From: Gigaspora margarita
Lineage: Eukaryota; Glomeromycota; Glomeromycetes; Diversisporales; Gigasporaceae
Direction of reading: 5' to 3'
Assembly: GCA_009809945.1 (NCBI GenBank)
Contig: WTPW01000443.1
Coordinates: forward strand, 359,257-423,256
DNA: 64,000 nucleotides
This document shows positions 33,886 to 45,500 of the stretch, one piece after another. The notes under the pieces are model-generated. The model was not told where the DNA came from. It ran no database searches and saw nothing but the letters and a program-made list of their open reading frames with translations. A program made the position numbers and the translations under genes. Position 1 is the first letter of the stretch; each line of letters begins with the position of its first letter.

Positions 33886-34436
33886 CTAAAAAAAAAAAAC
33901 CTGTCGCATTGGGAAGAAGTAAAGAAAAAGGAAAATGAAGAATAAAATGTGGGAAGAAAAGAAACAGGCAAAATAAATAGAACCTCATCGAAGCCGGCAA
34001 CTGACCAACCATCAATTTAAAATGCCAATAACCTATACTGAATTACTCGATAACATCACCAACCTCGATCCCTCTGCCACTGCCCTATGACCCTACTATA
34101 CTTCACTACTGATGATCTACCTATACGGATCCAATCAACTTTTGCTTGCATGAAGCAAGCAATGCGATTAAAGAATCAGATCCAGGTCTTAGGCTTCAGA
34201 TACCACTTGGGGATGCTATACGCCACAGCAATACCAGAACAATTATTCTCTACCTAGCACCTTATCTCAGTATACTACTATTTGACCTCGGTACGAGTTT
34301 TCAATATATTTAGCAAGTTTGGTGTGGATCAGATATACTGAACCAGGAAGTTAAAGTTTGCAGACTTCAGTAAGCTAAGCTCCGAGGACATTTCAAGAGG
34401 CTGACAGACGATAGTTTGTGGAACTCACCCCCTAGT
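33886..34436 (+). other. gypsy-1 region between integrase and 3' LTR
   Basis: Short open pieces in two frames (TYTELLDNITNLDPSAT; later MKQAMRLKNQIQVLGFRYHL) suggest a decayed extra coding region. I do not recognise the product. It is not env-like by any visible membrane segment. Confidence 0.35.
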
Positions 34437-34446
34437 AGGGGAAAAA
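34437..34446 (+). other. polypurine tract of gypsy-1
   Basis: AGGGGAAAAA directly precedes the 3' LTR start TGTGAAG, the expected place for plus-strand priming. Confidence 0.75.
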
Positions 34447-35204
34447 TGTGAAGTCAGAAAAATGTGACCTGATGGCAGGCACATGCCTTTGTGACCATGG
34501 GAACTTCCTAATGTGGGGTTACTGGCCAGATACCCCAGATATCACAGATCTGGCAGATACCGTAAATTACTGTGCAAGGTATCCAGTGTGACAAATAATG
34601 TAGATCAATTTTTAAAATACTTATTTATACGCCATGTGATGTATAAATCATGTGATTTAAAATTTTTTCAATTGCAAAAAATCGCATCACACCGGGTACC
34701 TTGCATGGTAATTTATAGTATGCAGGATAAATCCGATCGGGAATATTAGGATGATCAGAATGAAATTAATGATCCAACTAATCATAATAATAGTAGATAT
34801 GTAGTTGATATGAGGGATATAGATGATAATAATAATATGTAGGATCCTGGCAGATAAAAATAGATTTTCATTTATTATAAATAAAGACCATTTGGCCCTT
34901 TGGGGAACAATATTCAATTTCTACTTTACTTAATAACTCATATATAATAAATTACATGTACATATATGATTAAAAACTTGTCTTTATTACAAATAATAAT
35001 AATACATATAACCTGATACATAATAAATTTGTATACATTCGTAATTGCTATACTACGCTCCTTTTTGACTACACTATCCCAAAACTCTGCCTGTCCACTT
35101 AGCCAAATATAACACATCTTTTTCAACCCTAATGTAACCTAAATTTTGGTCATATGAAGCTAATCCCGATCCCTAGATAGACCCGCTGATTTATAGGGTT
35201 GTCA
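34447..35204 (+). repeat. 3' LTR of gypsy-1 (595-bp type plus a MITE)
   Basis: It matches the 5' LTR from TGTGAAGTCAG to GGGTTGTCA, with an extra 159-bp MITE plus a TA at 34560-34720. Differences from the 5' LTR are overwhelmingly transitions. Confidence 0.93.
34560..34718. mobile_element. TA-flanked MITE in the 3' LTR (159 bp)
   Basis: The 5' LTR shows the empty site with a single TA; here TA occurs at 34558-34559 and 34719-34720. Inverted ends CCGTAAATTACTGTGCAAGG and, complemented, CTATAAATTACCATGCAAGG. It is a Tc1/mariner-type MITE by its TA duplication, and it inserted after the retrotransposon. Confidence 0.88.
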
Positions 35205-35206
35205 CC

Positions 35207-35830
35207 ATAACTATCCCTTAAACTGTATTTCAGGCAAATTTGCCTAGAATTTTTAGAAATATTTACAATTTTAAGAATATAGGGTGTACTTTATTTATAA
35301 AATATTTCTTTAAAATATATTTTATAAACTTTTTATAAAAATTTTTAAAATTATTAATAAACTTTAAAGTAATAAAAGTTTAAAGTTTTTATTTTCAAAT
35401 TTTTACTATAAAACTTTTTTTTAGATTTTTTTAAATTTTATATGTTCCCATCTATAAAAAAATTTTTATTTCTAATTCAAGTTCTAATTTTTACAAGTAA
35501 ATCACAAAAGTTGCAATAATTAAAGTTGTAATCCTTTTATAAACTACAATATTATATTAGAACAGGAAGCAAGAGCTAATATTTATAGAGTTTGCCAAGA
35601 ATAAGTAAATAATTTTTTGGCTAATAAAAATTTTTTAAAATTTATCTATTTTAGCTTATAAGCAACTTAAACTTTTTTTTTAAATAATACTATAATATAA
35701 TCCTTATTTTCAAATATTATCAAAAAAAATTCAATTAAATATTTTAAATTTTAAAAAATATAAATCATAAGCATATTTATAGCAATTTCCAGACAAATTT
35801 GCCTGGAATTGCTTATAGTTTAAAGGATAT
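35207..35830. mobile_element. inverted-repeat element abutting the 3' LTR (~620 bp)
   Basis: CTATCCCTTAAACTGTA ... CAGGCAAATTTGCCTAGAA at the left is mirrored by CCAGACAAATTTGCCTGGAA ... AGTTTAAAGGATATAG at the right. The interior is AT-rich and non-coding. A TA at the left edge and a TA at the right (in ATAGTAT) would fit a TA duplication, but the exact ends are ambiguous. It begins only two or three bases after the LTR. Confidence 0.6.
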
Positions 35831-36924
35831 AGTATTTTTGTTCATTTCTTTTTTCTTTTTTTTTCTTTTTTTTATTTGCCCTTTGTCTTGTCTAATGCTT
35901 TTTATTTTTTCAGTAACAGTTTTGTCATTGGTGTCATTGTTTAATGTGTCTCTCATCATTGATATTGGTAATTTACATTGCTGGTGTTACTTTTTTCACT
36001 TTTGTGGTATGTTATCCATTTCAATGACTTTTTCCTTTGTCATTTGGTGTCTTATTTGGCACTTCTTTTTTTATCATTGATGTTATCAATTTGATGATTC
36101 TTTGCCTTTGGTGTTATTATTTCTGAGTTGTTGTTGCTATCCTGTCATCCATTTTAGTGTCTCTTTGTTGCTGGTATCATTATTTGGCATTTCTTTTTTT
36201 CTATTGTTGGTTATTCTTTTTTACCTGGGGCATTATTTTTTATTTTTTTCTTTTTTTATTTGTACAATACTAACTCTTTCACTTTTTTGATGCATTACTG
36301 AATAGGCTCATCTTTGTGCCAAGTTTTTGTCATGCTATGTTTAATGTTCTGTTCATAGTTTTGTTTGCTGTGTTGTTTGTCATGTTGTGCATTAGGTTTT
36401 CATATTGGTTTTGATTTTCATGATGTTAATAGCTTTAGGGTTAGAATTAGGATTAGAATCAAGTTGGGTAGATTAGGTGTTTAGGTTAAAGGAGTGGAGC
36501 GGTGGCAACAGCCATAGCAAGTGACTACAGGATGAGTGAAACAAACTCTGTAGGTGGTGCTGAGCATAAGTGAAGCAACACAAACTGTATCGAGTATAAA
36601 ATGTAGTATATGCGATGTATAATTGCATGTGGTTGGTGCATTTCTCCTTAAATAAAATGTTTCGAGTTAGTCATATTTAAAAAAAATTATTTAGTAAATA
36701 ATAATATGATTAATACATTGATCGATTTATTTGTCGATCCCGGGATATTGGTGATCATTAACACTGGACTTCCGAGCTGGCTCCCGACCTGATTACTGAC
36801 CTGTTTTCTGAGCTAGGTGATATCACTTAGGGTGAAAGTTAGTAAAATTCTTCTGATTATGCCAATATTCAAGATAAATTTCTCTTGGCTGCAAATAAAC
36901 AGTATTAGAAACAAATCTTAATGT
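35831..36924. other. T-rich stretch and unassigned sequence
   Basis: 35831-36290 is strongly T-rich and gives Phe/Leu/Ser-rich hydrophobic frames that are composition artefacts. 36480-36600 is unusually G-rich for this window. No gene is supported. Confidence 0.4.
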
Positions 36925-37215
36925 TTTATTATCAAATAAAAGGCATAGAAGCTGATAATATTGAGTTTGAAGAAGTCCTTATTGAAAAGGAACTGGAGCT
37001 GTGAAAGAAGAATGATGGCATTTGAATATTACAAGAAATTATCAAATATAGGTGATGAGGTGTTAAGTTCAAGCGTTGAAAGTTGTAAAGAAAATAAAGT
37101 ATTTTGCAACGTTCTATTTGGACATCAATTTCTTAAATTCTGGGTTGAAATTAAGTCGATTAAAATTGTCATTATAGGTCAATCAAGGAAAGGTAATTAT
37201 AATTCATTGAAAAAA
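36925..37215 (+). pseudogene. Sel1-repeat gene, 3'-end fragment
   Basis: The sequence reads ERRMMAFEYYKKLSNIGDEV and then VLSSSVESCK, matching the last repeat and C-terminus of the Sel1 genes ending at 39367 and 41160. Downstream non-coding sequence to about 37440 is also homologous to 41280-41520. The upstream repeats are missing and the frame is shifted relative to the Cys-Tyr part (IEKELEL). It is the oldest-looking of three copies of this gene end. Confidence 0.7.
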
Positions 37216-38288
37216 TAAAAATTTGTATCAGCGAAGTTTATATATTATCTTAAATTTACTTTAAAATTGATGCTATTAAAATATTCGATATATTATTTTA
37301 TTTTATAAAATACTATCTAAAGTTTTTAATTTTTAATTTCATATAAGGCATTTAATAAAAAGAATCTTATTGAGTATTTTAACAAGAATTAGCATTAAAT
37401 AATCACATTTAGTTATCATGATACTTTAATAATCTAGATAAGTAATGCTAAAGAAAAGTATAGAATCCTATAGAATAAAACAAAAGTCGTTCTCATTATA
37501 AAGAGTTTTAATATAAAATTCTTTGACATCATAAATTTGCTAATAAACTCTGGATCTAGCGAATTTTTGCTATAAAATAAACTATTTTTTTAACAAGAGT
37601 GATCTTATTCTTTTTTTTTTTTTTTGGCAGTATTCATATTATAATAAATATATAGATATATACTTGAAACTACGACCTATATAAATTGAAATATTTTAGA
37701 ATTAGTAAATATGATAAAAAAATTAACATTACTAATCACAAATAGTATGTAGTCGGAACCTTTACGTTTATTTAAATTCTTTCTTAGCATAGCACAGCCT
37801 GATCCCAACTTATAAAATCGCAGTATATTTTGCCTAAGCATGGAGTTTGTTTTCTTTTTACTATAGTTACAAAAAATGTACTTAGAGAGAGGTTGGTTTG
37901 TATATTGTGTTCTAGAATGAAGTGTTATTCTAATAATGCATTATAGAATATTTATTCATGAATTATAAAGTTCTACCCACATATTATAAAGATCCACCCA
38001 CAAATTTATAACTTTGAAAGTTAGAATAGTTTTCTATTAAACTTTTAATTTTTATTAAAGGTTCTAAAGTTTGTATATAAGTACTCTGTTTGGATTGAGT
38101 TTGGTAACTGGTAACATGAAAAAACATTTGCCTTTATTGCGTTTTTGTAAACCTGTTAATTACTATTTGCATATCGATCGATATATATGATTTAATTATA
38201 GTAATACGGTCTACTTTAATAAATCTCAACTTATTTCGTTGATAGTTCATTAATAAAACAAAAAAATTGGAATATCAATATTGTAACA
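37216..38288. other. intergenic region upstream of the Sel1 gene
   Basis: The first 220 bp are Sel1-gene downstream homology. The rest is AT-rich, including a poly-T run at 37611-37625. No distinct promoter motif could be named. Confidence 0.4.
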
Positions 38289-38888
38289 ATGGATCAAAAA
38301 GGATTGAATAATTTTGGTCGCTGTTACGAAAAAGGAATCGGAGTTGAGAAAGATGAATATAAAGCATTTGAAAGTTATAAAAAATCAGCTAATCTTGGTC
38401 ATTCTGAAGGAATGAATAATCTTGGTCATTGTTACAAATGTGGAATTGGTGTTCAAAAAGATGAAAATAAAGCTTTTGAATATTATGAAAAATATGCTAA
38501 TCTTGGTGATAACGAAGAAATGAATAATCTTGGCTGCTGTTACGAATATGGAATTGGTGTTCGAAAAGATGAAAAGAAAGCTTCTGAAAATTATGAAAAA
38601 GCTGCTAATCTTGGCTATAACGAAGGAATGAATAATATTGGTCACTGTTATGAAAAAGGCATTGGAGTTCAAAAGAATGGGCAAATGGCGTTAGCATATT
38701 ATCAAAAATCTGCTGATATGGATGATTTTGATGGAATGAATAATGTTGGTCATTGTTATGAAAATGGAATCAGAGTTTTGAATGATGAAGAGAAGGCTCA
38801 TGAATGGTATCAAAAATCTGCTGATGCGGGAAATTCTGATGGAATGAATAATATTGGACGTTGTTACGAAAAAGGAATTGGTGATTGA
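38289..38888 (+). CDS. Sel1-repeat protein (199 residues as annotated)
   Basis: The ATG at 38289 opens MDQKGLNNFGRCYEKGIGVE. The protein is about five and a half Sel1-like repeats of 36 residues with the core MNNxGxCYExGIGVxKDExKAFxYYxKSAxxG. Sel1 repeats are TPR-like helical pairs that form protein-binding scaffolds. Glomeromycotina have very large families, often fused to kinases; here no kinase domain is attached. The frame stops at GIGD, where the duplicate at 40178-41160 reads GIGVRK, so the stop may be a mutation or the start of an intron: a last repeat and a natural C-terminus are found at 39182-39367. It is probably cytosolic; there is no signal peptide or membrane segment. The frame itself is intact but the gene may be truncated. 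Confidence 0.75.
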   Translation: MDQKGLNNFGRCYEKGIGVEKDEYKAFESYKKSANLGHSEGMNNLGHCYKCGIGVQKDENKAFEYYEKYANLGDNEEMNNLGCCYEYGIGVRKDEKKASENYEKAANLGYNEGMNNIGHCYEKGIGVQKNGQMALAYYQKSADMDDFDGMNNVGHCYENGIRVLNDEEKAHEWYQKSADAGNSDGMNNIGRCYEKGIGD

Positions 38889-39181
38889 AAGATTTCAGAA
38901 TTTATTATTTTGAAAACGACTGATATCATTATACATATGATATTTTTGTTTGGACCATGGGTTGGGCTTGGGCTAGGACTAGAATTAATATTAAAGTCTT
39001 TGTTAAGATCAAGGATAGCATTAATATTAGGATTCTTGTTTTGATTGATATTATGGGTAATTATTTTAAAATTAGGGTTACTTGAATGGATAAATTTAAA
39101 ATTAAATTCAGGGTTAGAAAAATGGATAGAATCTAAGGTGAAGTTATTAGTAAATTTATTTTTAAAAAATTTCATGAAAAG
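38889..39181 (+). other. interruption between Sel1 repeats, hexamer-derived sequence
   Basis: This segment separates repeat six from the last repeat and has no Sel1 coding. It shows degenerate six-base periodicity (GGTTAG/GGGTTA/TTAAAATTAGG words), clearer in the homologous segment 40740-40960. It may be an intron enlarged by a simple repeat; the 3' edge at CATGAAAAG/AAAGCATTT would serve as acceptor. The donor is not clear. Confidence 0.45.
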
Positions 39182-39367
39182 AAAGCATTTAAGTATTATC
39201 AAAAATCTGCCAATATGGGTAATATTAAGGGTATGAATTATGTAGGCTGTTGTTATGAAAAAGGAATTGGAGTTGTGAAAGATGAAAAGATGGCATTTGA
39301 ATATTATAAGAAATCAGGAGATATAAATGATAAGGTGTTAAATTCAGAAGCTGAAAATTGTAAATAA
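39182..39367 (+). pseudogene. last Sel1 repeats and C-terminus, probable final exon of the gene at 38289
   Basis: The sequence reads KAFKYYQKSANMGNIKGMNY, then CCYEKGIGVVKDEKMAFEYY, and ends SEAENCK before TAA. It continues the repeat register of the upstream gene after the 38889-39181 interruption. Either it is a second exon or a stranded fragment. The homologous end occurs at 36925-37215 and 41000-41160. Confidence 0.6.
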
Positions 39368-39589
39368 AAAATAAGGTATTTTGCAACATTATGACCTAAA
39401 ATCAGAAAATTATTTTGACATCAACTTTCTTAAAATTCTGGATTGAATTATGTCGATTATTGATCAATCAAGGCAAAATAATTCATTGAGATGATGAAAC
39501 TTTGTATCAGCAAAATTTATATATTATTTTTAATACTTCGAAATTGATTTTATTAAAATATTCACTAATATTCCATTTATTTGTCCCAT

Positions 39590-40175
39590 ATCTGCTGATT
39601 TTTGATAATATTTGAATGCCTTCATTAGGTCTTTTTAACAACCTCCAACATTACACATTCCCATAGCATTATCCAAATCTGCAGATCTTTGATAATAATC
39701 GAATGCCTTACATTTATCTTTTCAGCTCCAATTCCATCCTCATAACAATATCCAACACAATGCATTCCTATAGCAATACCAATATCAGCAGGTTTTTGAT
39801 AATTAATGAATGCTTTTTATTTTTATCTTTTTTGATGCCAGCATAAAAAATTCCTTCAGCATGTCCCATATCAACAAATTTCTGATAATAAATGAATACT
39901 TTATGTTCATCTTTTTTTAACCCATTTCCAAAATAATAACAGCATGCAAGAATTATTTTAATCGTAAGATTACTTGATCATCCAAATACTATTTAATAAT
40001 ACCATTAGGATTTTGATTCTTTTTTGGTTAGAAACTAATCTAATTTGTTAATAACTAATTTTGAATTGAAGTAATTTGATTTTCTTTATTATATAAGTTA
40101 AATAATTTCATTAAAATAATCAGGAAATTTCTTATCTTTTAAATATAATTTGCTAAAATTTTTAGGTAATATTAT
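39590..40175 (-). pseudogene. Sel1-repeat gene, decayed reverse-strand copy
   Basis: Read on the minus strand, this aligns throughout with the better preserved pseudogene at 41591-42507, including the N-terminal non-repeat part (around 39950-40170) and several Sel1 units. Deletions and stops remove any open frame. With the forward gene at 38289-39367 it forms a convergent pair, and the same pair occurs again at 40178-42507, so the unit was duplicated in tandem. Confidence 0.75.
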
Positions 40176-40177
40176 TT

Positions 40178-41160
40178 GATGAATAATTTTGGTCAATGTT
40201 ACGAAGATTTGAAAGTTATAAACAATTAGCTAATTTGGTCATTTTGAAGGAATGAATAATCTCGGTCGTTGTTACGAATGTGGAATTGGTGTTCAAAAAG
40301 ATAAAAATAAAGCTTTTGAATATTATGAAAAATCTGCTAATCTTGGTGATAACGAAGAAATGAATAATCTCGGCTGTTATTATGAATATGTAATTGGCAT
40401 TCAAAAAGATGAAAAGAAAGCCTCTAAAAATTATGAAAATCAGCTGATCTTGGAGATAACAAAGGAATTAATGATATTGGTCATTGTTATGAAAAAGACA
40501 TTGGAGTTCAGAAGAATGGGCAAACGCCATTTGATATTATCAAAAATCCGCTGATATGGCTGATTCTGATGGAATGAATAATGTTGTCATTGTTATGAAA
40601 ATAGAATCAGAGTTTTGAATGATGAAAAGAAGCTCTTGAATGTTATCATAAATCTGCTGATGTAGGAAATTCTGATAGAATGAATAATTTTGGAAGTTGT
40701 TACGAAAAAGGAATTGGTGTTCGAAAGGTTTCAGAATTTATTATTTGGTTACAGTTTAAGTTAATAATGTTGTTTGGTTAGGGTTAAGTTAATATTAAAG
40801 GTTATGGTTAGCATTAATGGTAGGATTTGTATTTGGGGTTAATGCAATGGTTAACGATTTAGGTTTAAGGTTAGGTAAATGGATGAATTTAAAATTAGAA
40901 TCAGTGTTAGATACATGGATAGATTTAAAGGTAACATTAGTAGTAAATTTATTTTTAAAAAAACTTCATGAAAAGAAAGCATTTAAGTATTATCAAAAAT
41001 CTGCCATTTGGGTAATACTAAAGGTATGAATTATGTAGGCCGTTGTTATGAAAAAGGAATTGGAGTTATGAAAGGTGAAAAGATAGTATTGGAATATTAT
41101 AAGAAATCAGCAGATATAAATGATAAGGTGTTAAATTCAAGCGTTGAAAATTGTAAATAA
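40178..41160 (+). pseudogene. Sel1-repeat gene, duplicated and frameshifted copy
   Basis: This is a copy of 38289-39367. An open piece at 40252-40554 reads MNNLGRCYECGIGVQKDKNK and continues for three repeats; then a one-base loss in NYEN/KSA shifts the frame. The first repeat is shortened near 40200-40230 and further small deletions occur near 40590-40640. The GGTTAG-like interruption (40740-40960) and the C-terminal end (VLNSSVENCK before TAA) are both present, which shows that the interruption predates the duplication. Not functional. Confidence 0.8.
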
Positions 41161-41590
41161 AAAATAAGGTATTTTGCGACATTATGACCTAAAATCGGAA
41201 AAGTATTTTGACACCAACTTTCTTAAAATTCCAGGTTAAAATTATGTCAAATAGAAGTCTTATTATTGATAAATTAAGGCAAGATAATTCATTGAGAAGA
41301 TGAAACTTTGTATCAGCGATTTACTTTAAAATTGGTTCCATTAATATATTCTCTATGTTATTTTATTTCATGAAATGCTAAAGTTTGTAATGTTTAATAT
41401 CATAAGACATTTAATAAAAATAATTTTAATGTATATTTTAATAAAGAATTAGCATTAAAATATCATAAAAATAATCATAATATAACAAATCATTCTTATT
41501 TAACTATCAAGATACTTGGTAAGCCTTTTCATAATCTACGTAATAATAATAATTTCTATTATTTTTAATTCTCATAGAATTTATCACATT

Positions 41591-42507
41591 TCAGCCAATT
41601 TTTTTATGATAAATAAAAGCCTTATATTCATCTATTTCAACTCCAATTCCATAAAGATAACAATATCCAACACGATTTATTGCATCAGCACAACCCATAT
41701 CAGCTGATTTCTGATAATAGATGAATGCCATATAGTCATCCTTCTTAACTCCAATTTCTTCATCATAACAACATCCAACATTATATATTCCCATAGCATT
41801 ACCCAATTCAGCAAATTTTTGAAAATAGATGAATGCTTCATATTCATCCTTTTCAGCACCAGTTCCTTCCGCATAACAACCTCCAACATTACACATTCCT
41901 ATAGCATTATCCAAATCTGCAGATTTTTGAAAATATTCGAATACCTTATATTCACCCTTTTCAACTCCAATTCCATCCTCATAACAACATCCAACACAGC
42001 ACATTCCTATAGCATTACCCATGTCAGCAGATTTTTGATAATTAATGAATGTTTTTTGCTTATCTTATTCAACACCAATTCCTTTATTATAACAGACACC
42101 AACGTAAAAAACTCCTTCACATGCCCCATATCAACAGATTTTTGATAATAAATGAATGCTTTGCATTCATCTTTTTCAACCCATTTACCAAAACGATAAC
42201 AGCATGCAAGAATTATTTTAACCGTAGGATTTACTTGATCATGCAAACACCATTTAATAATATCATTAGGATTTTGTTTCTTCTTGGTTAAAAACTGATC
42301 TAATTTGTTAATAACTGATTTTGAATCGAAATAATTTGATCTTTCTTTATTACACAAGTTAAATAATTCTTTAATAATTTCATTAAAATAACCAGTAGAC
42401 TTCTTATCTTTTAAATATAATTTGCTAAAATTGTTAGTTATTTGGGTATTTTTATTTGATGAATTATCAATTTTTTCTGAATGTTCTATAGTTGGATTCA
42501 TTGTCAT
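41591..42507 (-). pseudogene. Sel1-repeat protein gene, one frameshift and one stop
   Basis: Minus strand from the ATG at 42507. Residues 1-100 (MTMNPTIEHSEKIDNS ... NDIIKWCLHDQVNPTVKII) are a helical linker like that preceding Sel1 repeats in Glomeromycotina kinase-Sel1 proteins, but no kinase domain is present. Sel1 repeats follow (CYRFGKWVEKDECKAFIYYQ). The frame is lost near 42120 by a one-base deletion, and a TAA follows GIGVE before the frame continues in the open piece 42022-41591 with four more repeats, ending KAFIYHKKIG. Its 5' end faces the intron-like array. Only two lesions separate it from an intact gene, so the loss is recent or the assembly is wrong here. Confidence 0.8.
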
Positions 42508-42556
42508 TTTAAAACAAAGGAAAAGGCTGTGATCGAAACATTAAATAAAGTTATTC

Positions 42557-45500
42557 GTACTGTAGTTTATCCAAAAAATAATGTACGCATTTATCGTCAA
42601 TAGAATTCCTGATTAAATATTACTTTTCTGTTCTTTCACTCGCGTTTAAATTACCAAAAGTAAGTATATGGGTTGTTGAAAAAAACAATGTACGCAATTT
42701 ATCGTCAATAGAATTCTCTATTAAATATTACCTTCCATTCTTTCACTTATGTTTTAAATAACCAGGGCGTACAGTAAGTACATAATTTATTAAAAACAAT
42801 GGTTTATCGTCAATAGAATTCTCTATTAGATATTACCTTTCCATTCTTTCATTTACGGTTTAAATTACAAGGGAGTAAGTATATATAGTTTATTCAACAA
42901 ACAATGTGCACATTTTATCATCAATAGAATTCTCTATTAAATATTACTCTTCTGTTCTTTCACTTACGTTTTAAATTACCAGTTGGTAAGTAAATAGTTT
43001 ATTCAGAAAACAATGTACAGTACACATTTATCGTCAATAGGATTCCTTATTAAATAGTACCTTTTTGTCCTTTCATTTACATTTTAAATTACCAGGACGT
43101 AAGTATATAGTTTAATTAAAAAAAAATGTGTACATTTTACCGTCAATAGAATTCTCTATTAAATATTACTTTTCTGTTTTTTCGCTTGCGTTTTAAATTA
43201 CCAGTTTGTAAGTATATAGTTTATCCAAAAAACAATATGCACATTTTATTGTTAATAGAATTCTCTAACAAATATTACTTTTCCTTTCTTTTACTTATAT
43301 TTTAAAGTAACGGTTTGTAAGTATATAGTTTATTCAAAAAACAATGTACTATTTTATTGTCAATAGAATTCTCTATTAAATTTTACTTTTCGGTTTTTTC
43401 ATTTACGTTTTAAATTACCAGTAAAAAATCAATGTACGTATTTAATCGTCAATAGAGTTCTCTATTAAATATTACTTTTCTTTCACTTACGTTTTAAATT
43501 ATCTACTAGTGAGTAAGTAAATAGTTTAATCAAAAACAATGTACACATTTATCGCCAATAGAATTCCTTATTAAATAGTACCTTTCTGTTCTTTTATTTA
43601 CATTTTGAATTACCAGGGTGTAAGTATATAGTTTATTCAAAAACCAATGTACATATTTATTGTCAATAGAATTCTCTTATTAAATATTATCTTCCATTCT
43701 TTCATTTACGTTTAAATTACAAGGGAGTAAGTATAAATAGTTTATTCAAAAAACAATGTATATACAGTATTTATCGTCAATAAATTATATGTGCGATTAA
43801 ATATTATTTTCAATTACCAGGGAGTAAGTATATATAGTTTATCCAAAAAATAATATACACATTTTATCGTCAATAGAATTCTCTATTAAATATTACTTTT
43901 CCATTCTTTCACTTATGTTTTAAATTGCCAGAAAGTAAGTACATGATTTATTCAAACCCAATTTTTTCCGTCAATAGAATTCTCTAATAAATATTATTTG
44001 TCTGTTTTTCAACTTATGTTTTAAATTACTATATTTTTTATTCAATAAAGCAATGTACACATGTATTGTCAATAGAATTCTCTATTAAATATTACCTTCT
44101 GTTCTTTCATTTACATTGTAAATTACCAGTTTGTAAGTATATAGTTTATTCAACAATATGCATATTTTATCGGCAATGGAATTTTCTATTAAATATTTCT
44201 TTTCTGTTCTTTTATTTACGTTTAAATTACCAGTCCGTAAGTATATAGTTTATTCAAAAAGCAATGTACACATTTATCGTCAATAGAATTCTTAATTAAA
44301 TATTACCTTTATGTTCTTTCATTTAAATTTTAAATTATCAGGGAGTAAGTATATAGTTAATTCAAAAACAATACACACATTTTTGTTAATAGAATTCATT
44401 TACGTTTAATTTACACACCAGTCCGTAAGTAGATATTTATTCAAAAAACGATGCACTGTACACATTTTATCATCATAGAATTCTCTATTAAATATTACTT
44501 TTCCATTCTTTCACTTACGTTTTAAATTACCAGTTGGTAAGTATACATAGCTTATTCAAAACAATGTACACATTTTATCATCAATAGAATTCTCTGTTAA
44601 ATATTACTTTCTGTTCTTTCGCCTACGTTTAAATTACCAGGGGGTAAGTATATAGTTTATTCAAAAATAATGTACACATTTATTGTCAGTATTTAATTTA
44701 TTCAAAAAACAATGTACACATTTTATAGTTAATAGATTATATGTGCTATAAAATATTATTATTCTGTCCTTACACTTACATTTTAAATTATCAGTTTGTA
44801 AGTATATATAATTTATTCAAAAAAAGATGTACACATTTATCATCAGCAGTAATCTTTATTAAATATTACCTTTCTGTTCTTCTTTTAAATTTTAAAATTA
44901 TCAGGGAGTAAGTATATAGTTAATTCAAAGCCAATGTATCGTAATAGAATTCCCTATTAAATATTACCTTTCTGTTCTTTTATTGATTACCAGGGCGTAA
45001 GTATATACTTTATTCAAAAACAATGTACACATTTATCGTCAATAGAATTGCCTATTAAATATTACTTTTTTGTTTATTCACTTGCGTTTTAAATTACCAG
45101 GGAGTAAGTATATATAGCTTATTCAAAAAAACAATGTATATATTTTATCGTCAATAAAATTCTTAATTAAATATTAACTTTCTATTCTTTCACTTACATT
45201 TTAAATTACCAGGAAGTAAGTATATAGTTTATTCAAAAATCAATGTACACATTTTATCGTCAATAGAATTCGAAAAATTATGTATACATTTTATCATTAA
45301 TATAATCTCTATTTAATATTACCTTTTTGTTCTTTCGCTTATATTTTAAATTATCAGAAAGTAAGTATATAGTTTATGCAAAAACAATGTACACATTTCA
45401 TCGTCAATAGAATTCTTAATTAAATATTACCTTTCTGTTNTTTCATTTACATTTTAAATTACAGNGCGTAAGTAAAATAGTTTATTCAAAAAAACAATAA

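Larger units (their letters stand above)
13785..35204 (+). mobile_element. Ty3/Gypsy LTR retrotransposon gypsy-1, split by four insertions
   Basis: Two LTRs of the same family (13785-14379 and 34447-35204) bound gag, protease, reverse transcriptase, RNase H and integrase in the Ty3/Gypsy order. The internal region is interrupted by a MITE (14849-15009), a hAT composite (17760-26607) and a Mutator-like element (28669-33084); the 3' LTR carries another MITE (34560-34718). Many in-frame stops are present, mostly explained by C-to-T or G-to-A changes. The flanks ACAAT (left) and CCATA (right) do not match, so no target duplication is visible, perhaps because of an insertion abutting the right side or recombination. 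No env-like gene is recognised. Confidence 0.93.

Noticed and set aside
33886-34436. Envelope gene of gypsy-1
   Set aside because: No signal peptide, membrane anchor or cleavage site; only short broken frames.
35799-36290. Two hydrophobic open frames resembling membrane proteins
   Set aside because: They arise from a T-rich tract (Phe/Leu/Ser only), with no charged loops or motifs.
38385-38684. Minus-strand open frame over the Sel1 gene
   Set aside because: It is the antisense shadow of the repeat-coding frame; Sel1 codon periodicity is on the plus strand.
40740-40960. Interstitial telomere (TTAGGG) array
   Set aside because: Hexamers are too degenerate and mixed (GGTTAA, GGTTAG, TTAAAG) to claim this; kept only as a six-base-periodic block.
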